Of a stretch of 64,000 nt of DNA, positions 61,290 through 64,000 are shown piece by piece. This DNA is from an uncultured Bacteroides sp. (lineage in GTDB: Bacteria > Bacteroidota > Bacteroidia > Bacteroidales > Bacteroidaceae), in the NCBI GenBank assembly GCA_945607605.1, contig CALYZE010000005.1:1-64000 (forward strand). Reading direction: 5' to 3'. Both the position numbers and the translations under genes were made by a program. Numbering within the stretch: position 1 is the stretch's first letter; every line of letters starts with the position of its first letter. The notes under the pieces are model-generated. The model worked only from the letters and a program-made list of their open reading frames with translations. It did no database searches and had not been told where the DNA came from.

Positions 61290-62843
61290 TTATTCCCATT
61301 CTATTGTACTGGGTGGTTTCGATGAGATGTCATACGTGACACGATTCACCCCTTTCACTTTATTTATAATAGCATTAGACACTTGCCCCAAAAATTCGTA
61401 AGGCAAATAGGCCCAATCTGCTGTCATAGCATCAGTGGAAGTAACCGCACGTAAAGCAACGGCACGTTCATAAGTACGTTCATCCCCCATCACTCCTACA
61501 CTCTGTACAGGCAGCAGGATAACACCCGCCTGCCACACCTGATGATAAAGTGAGGTTTCATTGCCGTCGGCATCCTTCATTTTCCAATCGCGCAGTCCTT
61601 GGATGAAAATATCATCGGCATCTTGTAAGATGCAGACTTTTTCCGGTGTGATATCGCCCAAAATACGAACAGCCAATCCCGGTCCGGGGAAAGGGTGACG
61701 AGTGATCAGGTGTTCAGGCATACCCAATTCGCGTCCGACACGACGAACTTCATCCTTGAACAGCCATTGTAATGGTTCACAAAGTTGCAAATTCATTTCT
61801 TCCGGTAAGCCACCTACATTGTGATGACTCTTGATGGTCTTACCAGTGATATTCAGGCTTTCAATACGATCGGGATAAATAGTGCCTTGTGCCAGCCAAC
61901 GAGCATCGGTTATTTTATGCGCTTCAGCATCGAACACTTCAATAAAAGCACGGCCAATAGCTTTACGTTTCTGTTCGGGTTCGGTAAGACCTTCCAAAGC
62001 CTTGAAGAACTTTTCACTGGCATCTACACCAATTACATTCAGTCCCAAACACTCATAATCATGCATTACATTCTTGAACTCATTCTTGCGAAGCAGCCCA
62101 TGATCTACAAATATACAAGTCAGATTCTTACCTATGGCACGGTTCAGTAACACGGCAACAACAGAGGAATCTACTCCTCCACTAAGTCCTAGAATAACAC
62201 GATCCGTTCCTATTTGTGCTTTCAATTCGGCCACAGTGGTATCTACAAACGAAGCAGCACTCCAACTTTGATGACAGCCGCAAATCTCTACCACAAAATT
62301 GCGTAACATTTGCGTACCATCCTCACTATGGAATACTTCCGGATGAAACTGTACGCCCCATATTTCTTCATTTAGCACTTGATAAGCAGCAATCGCAACT
62401 TTATCGGTAGACGCAATAACCTTGAAGTTCTCAGGAATGGCTGTAATCGTATCGCCATGGCTCATCCATACTTGGGTATTTTCCTTCACATCCTTGAAAA
62501 GAATGTTCTCGCGGTCAAAAGAACTGAGATGTGCACGTCCATATTCACGGCTTTCGGCAGGTTCTACCCTTCCGCTATTACTATAAGAGATAAACTGTGC
62601 ACCATAGCAAATACCCAATATAGGGTACCGTCCACAAATCTCATCTAAATTCACCTTGAATGCATTTGTGTCATATACAGAAAAGGGGCTACCCGAAAGG
62701 ATAACTCCTTTTACACTCGCATCCTCTTTAGGAAACTTGTCGTAAGGTACAATTTCGCAATACACATTCAGTTCGCGAACGCGACGCCCAATGAGCTGTG
62801 TGGTCTGCGAACCGAAATCAAGAATAATAATCTTCTCTTGCAT
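61290..62843 (-). CDS. guaA: GMP synthase (glutamine-hydrolysing)
   Basis: GuaA aminates XMP to GMP. The 517-residue chain has the full class I glutaminase triad: C79 in GICYGAQF, H167 and E169 in [10 protein letters not shown]. The ATP-pyrophosphatase follows with [15 protein letters not shown] (PP-loop, about 216-230) and the C-terminal dimerisation domain ends PPSTIEWE. The frame is open for another 73 codons upstream, but the family starts at [13 protein letters not shown], and the -7 element at 62876 lies within the extension. The truncated paralogue follows directly. Confidence 0.95.
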   Translation of the reverse strand: MQEKIIILDFGSQTTQLIGRRVRELNVYCEIVPYDKFPKEDASVKGVILSGSPFSVYDTNAFKVNLDEICGRYPILGICYGAQFISYSNSGRVEPAESREYGRAHLSSFDRENILFKDVKENTQVWMSHGDTITAIPENFKVIASTDKVAIAAYQVLNEEIWGVQFHPEVFHSEDGTQMLRNFVVEICGCHQSWSAASFVDTTVAELKAQIGTDRVILGLSGGVDSSVVAVLLNRAIGKNLTCIFVDHGLLRKNEFKNVMHDYECLGLNVIGVDASEKFFKALEGLTEPEQKRKAIGRAFIEVFDAEAHKITDARWLAQGTIYPDRIESLNITGKTIKSHHNVGGLPEEMNLQLCEPLQWLFKDEVRRVGRELGMPEHLITRHPFPGPGLAVRILGDITPEKVCILQDADDIFIQGLRDWKMKDADGNETSLYHQVWQAGVILLPVQSVGVMGDERTYERAVALRAVTSTDAMTADWAYLPYEFLGQVSNAIINKVKGVNRVTYDISSKPPSTIEWE

Positions 62844-62875
62844 ATTAATCTGTATGGATTTTAATAAATGATTTG

Positions 62876-62883
62876 CAAAAGTA
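62876..62883 (-). promoter_or_regulatory. promoter -7 element for guaA
   Basis: Minus-strand TACTTTTG, 33 bp upstream of the preferred guaA start. The short leader shows no purine riboswitch. Confidence 0.55.
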
Positions 62884-63063
62884 GAAAAAGTAGGTGAATT
62901 ATAGGAATAATAATCTGGAAAAACATGAAAAAGACACAAAATACAACTTTTGATTACTTCGTTGTTACTCTGCATACGGGACAACTTTAAATAACACAGC
63001 AACCATACAACACAAAAAAACGGAAAAATGAAACCTCTGTCAGGATGACTCCCCAAAAACACA

Positions 63064-63102
63064 CTTTCCCTCTTTACCTAAGTTACAAGGAAAGAGGGAA
63101 AG
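63064..63102 (-). terminator. mscL terminator
   Basis: CTTTCCCTCTTT (63064-63075) pairs with AAAGAGGGAAAG (63091-63102); on the minus strand it continues into TGTGTTTTTGG. Confidence 0.7.
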
Positions 63103-63123
63103 CTCTTATTATTAAGGTTACGA

Positions 63124-63558
63124 TTACTTTTCTTTCAACAAATCACGAATTTCAGTCAATAAAACCTCTTCTTTGCTGGGCGCAGGAGGAGGAGCTGGAG
63201 CTGCGGGCTCTTCAACTTTCTTTCCTTCCGATAGTTTGGTTATTAATTTGATAAATAAAAAGATAGAGAAAGCAATAATCAAGAAGTCAAAAGTTGCTTG
63301 TACAAAATTACCGTAATTCAGCGCTACAGCTGCTATTTCTTTTCCATCAATCACTTCCGCAGGCTTCAGCACCCACTTCAAATCTGTAAAATTTACACCA
63401 CCTACCAGCAAACCGATTGGAGGCATAATCACATCTGCTACGATAGAAGATACAATTTTGCCAAATGCACCACCGATGATCACACCGACTGCCATATCTA
63501 TCACATTGCCCTTCATTGCAAAGGCTTTAAAATCTTGTAAAAATGAATTTTTTCCCAT
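63124..63558 (-). CDS. mscL: large-conductance mechanosensitive channel
   Basis: MscL opens on membrane stretch and releases solutes during hypo-osmotic shock. The first helix carries the family signature [20 protein letters not shown] (about 14-33), and the second membrane helix is [17 protein letters not shown] (about 91-107). The C-terminal part has an Ala/Pro-rich stretch ([16 protein letters not shown]) before the usual cytoplasmic helix [12 protein letters not shown]. The length of 144 residues is normal. It is monocistronic and divergent from gap. Confidence 0.95.
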   Translation of the reverse strand: MGKNSFLQDFKAFAMKGNVIDMAVGVIIGGAFGKIVSSIVADVIMPPIGLLVGGVNFTDLKWVLKPAEVIDGKEIAAVALNYGNFVQATFDFLIIAFSIFLFIKLITKLSEGKKVEEPAAPAPPPAPSKEEVLLTEIRDLLKEK

Positions 63559-63608
63559 CTTTTCGATTATTTAAGTTGATTTTGGCTACGAATATAAAAA
63601 CATTTTCT

Positions 63609-63616
63609 TACTTTTG
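63609..63616 (+). promoter_or_regulatory. promoter -7 element for gap
   Basis: TACTTTTG with a leader of about 75 nt before the gap start. Confidence 0.55.
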
Positions 63617-63697
63617 CACTGCAAATCTAGAAGAAATGCAATTTATAGATGAAAGTTTATTTTTAAACATTATAAAATCCTTAAAAGTTTAAACAAA

Positions 63698-64000
63698 ATG
63701 ATTAAAGTAGGTATTAATGGATTCGGACGTATCGGACGTTTCGTATTCCGCGCTGCAATGAAAAGAAACGACATTCAGATCGTAGGTATCAATGACCTGT
63801 GCCCGGTAGATTACTTGGCTTACATGTTGAAATATGACACCATGCATGGTCAATTTGACGGCACTATCGAAGCTGATGTTGAAAATAACAAATTGATCGT
63901 TAACGGTCAAACTATTCGCATCACTGCAGAAAGAAACCCGGCTGATTTGAAATGGAATGAAGTAGGTGCTGAATATGTAGTTGAATCTACAGGTCTGTTC
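63698..64000 (+). CDS. gap: glyceraldehyde-3-phosphate dehydrogenase, 5' part
   Basis: The first 101 codons of a type I GAPDH; the gene runs off the window. The NAD-binding motif [16 protein letters not shown] is at residues 5-20, [20 protein letters not shown] follows, and the visible part ends in VVESTGLF just before the P-loop serine region. Asp33 in the GINDL motif suggests a preference for NAD over NADP. The catalytic Cys lies beyond the window end. It has its own promoter and no gene in front of it on the same strand. Confidence 0.95.
   Translation, partial: MIKVGINGFGRIGRFVFRAAMKRNDIQIVGINDLCPVDYLAYMLKYDTMHGQFDGTIEADVENNKLIVNGQTIRITAERNPADLKWNEVGAEYVVESTGLF

Noticed and set aside
62844..63062. 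73-residue N-terminal extension of GuaA
   Set aside because: It includes the -7 promoter element and has no counterpart in the GMP synthase family, which starts at the first beta strand.
1..64000. Search for tRNA or rRNA genes, insertion sequences and prophage genes
   Set aside because: No cloverleaf, rRNA core, transposase, integrase or phage structural gene was recognised; the intergenic regions are short and mostly hold promoters and terminators.

Overview
The window is a gene-dense stretch of chromosome from a Bacteroides-type gut anaerobe (phylum Bacteroidota). The evidence is the repeated promoter -7 element TAnnTTTG in front of most transcription units, the rarity of strong Shine-Dalgarno sequences, and several proteins typical of the group: DUF4290, DUF4270, DUF3667, a fused NfnAB-like flavoprotein, two hexameric glutamate dehydrogenases and a malic enzyme-phosphotransacetylase hybrid. 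I see no phage, insertion sequence, CRISPR array, rRNA or tRNA gene. Most genes look like core chromosome.

Layout. 0-11 kb: a small acetyltransferase, a secreted amidase, MetY, a GH20 hexosaminidase lipoprotein, MaeB with a tiny membrane protein, GdhA and a His-rich CobW-type GTPase. 11-21 kb: a leftward operon (yicC-gmk-small membrane protein-nadD) diverges, across a near-perfect 50-bp palindrome, from a rightward operon (tsaB-DUF4290-murA-rimM-M23 peptidase-dxr-rseP). 20-31 kb: meso-DAP dehydrogenase, ruvA, an unknown protein, an M24 peptidase, a second glutamate dehydrogenase, a large receiver/ATP-grasp fusion, a phosphoesterase lipoprotein and menA. 31-40 kb: rfbA-rfbB, YfcE-type phosphoesterase, ppk1 next to a PiT-PhoU phosphate transporter, and cca. 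40-48 kb: lipoprotein, HAD-DUF3667 fusion, rplU-rpmA, serS and the NfnAB-like fusion. 48-57 kb: panC-panD and an alpha-glucan cluster (a short GT5-like protein with DUF4270, then leftward GH133 debranching enzyme-GT4-GH57). 57-64 kb: rhomboid protease and HAD phosphatase with overlapping tails, MarC, a Crp/Fnr regulator, two GMP-synthase paralogues in tandem, mscL and the start of gap.

How the genes work together. Central carbon and nitrogen metabolism is well represented (MaeB, two Gdh, NfnAB-like, MetY, GAPDH), with redox-cofactor balance as a common theme. Envelope synthesis is spread over amidase, MurA, Ddh, M23, Dxr, RfbAB and RseP. Phosphate and polyphosphate handling is paired in ppk1-PiT, and storage glucan metabolism in the 50-57 kb cluster.

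The points most worth a second look are a GMP-synthase paralogue whose glutaminase triad has been deleted, sitting beside the intact enzyme; a 22-bp tandem-plus-inverted repeat element found at two distant intergenic sites with the same architecture; the receiver/ATP-grasp fusion; a GT5 protein without its sugar-nucleotide motif; a MurA with Asp in place of the catalytic Cys; and convergent genes that share a 130-bp repeat-encoded tail.
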